Positions 6,264 through 6,391 of a stretch of 6,391 nt of DNA are shown one piece after another. The notes beneath the pieces are model-generated. The model was given only the letters and a program-made list of their open reading frames with translations. It searched no databases and was not told the origin of the DNA. A program made the position numbers and the translations under genes. Source of the DNA: a bacterium (GTDB lineage Bacteria > Bacteroidota > Ignavibacteria > Kapaibacteriales > UBA2268); assembly GCA_030426865.1 (NCBI GenBank), contig JAUHXN010000169.1, forward strand, positions 1 through 6,391. The letters run 5' to 3'. Each line of letters opens with the position of its first letter. Within the stretch, counting starts at the first letter, position 1.

Positions 6264-6391
6264 TTATGACAAATTTTGAAAATTCTTTTTTATCAATTTT
6301 TCGCTTAAAAACGATTTTTAGAGTTTCTTCGTAATTTGTAGAATTTCACTTTTTTTAATAATTATATATATATCTCATTATCTTTTTTTTA

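Larger units (their letters stand above)
6057..6391. other. AT-rich intergenic region, no gene seen
   Basis: These 335 bases have frequent stops in all frames and no credible coding frame. The region holds the ilvE leader, the weak promoter candidate, the inverted repeats described separately, repeated TTTTAATTTTAATTTTTAA-like tracts (about 6157-6175) and an alternating AT run near 6364-6372. The right end may contain the control region or terminator of a neighbour outside the window. Confidence 0.7.

Noticed and set aside
6266..6334. Plus-strand 22-codon frame (starts MTNFENSFLS) with AAGG 7 nt upstream
   Set aside because: It is too short and in very AT-rich DNA where such frames arise by chance, and the AAGG is part of the inverted-repeat stem.
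6364..6372. Alternating AT run as a possible origin or attachment element
   Set aside because: Short, with no DnaA-box cluster, iterons or tRNA end nearby; best explained by base composition.

Overview
The window is AT-rich bacterial DNA (by eye roughly one third G+C in genes, lower between them). All supportable genes are on the minus strand, so the reading order is right to left. Short intergenic gaps, weak or absent Shine-Dalgarno sequences, a Bacteroidota-like LonA and DapD, and a MEMO-family protein with an extra N-terminal domain together suggest the Bacteroidota/Chlorobi/Ignavibacteria/Kapabacteria branch. This is an inference from protein character only; there is no rRNA or other decisive marker here.

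Layout from the right edge. (1) Positions 6057-6391 hold no gene. They form a very AT-rich upstream region with an 18-bp perfect palindrome nested in a longer imperfect stem, and a 7-bp inverted repeat over a weak candidate promoter. (2) A branched-chain amino acid aminotransferase (ilvE) occupies 4956-6056 and ends in a clear intrinsic terminator at 4903-4935, so it is probably its own transcription unit. (3) A second unit starts just after that terminator: lon (ATP-dependent LonA protease), then dapD (tetrahydrodipicolinate N-succinyltransferase, lysine/diaminopimelate synthesis), then an unrecognised 85-residue two-helix membrane protein, then a MEMO/AmmeMemoRadiSam-B family protein. The left edge cuts a further gene whose first 26 complete codons (plus a partial Pro codon) encode a hydrophobic, membrane-type N-terminus.

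The second unit is tightly packed: 25 nt (or a 23-nt overlap, depending on the dapD start) between lon and dapD, a TAATG stop-start overlap between dapD and the small membrane gene, a 14-nt overlap into the MEMO gene, and 11 nt to the truncated gene. This implies one transcript with translational coupling, although the products have no obvious shared pathway: proteolysis, cell-wall/lysine precursor synthesis, and a metal-site protein of unknown bacterial role. The ilvE and dapD genes are both amino-acid biosynthetic but are separated by the terminator.

The core genes are conventional. The parts least explained are the small membrane protein, the PqqD-like N-terminal domain of the MEMO protein, the homopolymer at the lon/dapD junction, and the palindromes upstream of ilvE. 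I found no mobile element, CRISPR array, tRNA or rRNA, and no clear sign of a new defence or mobile system.
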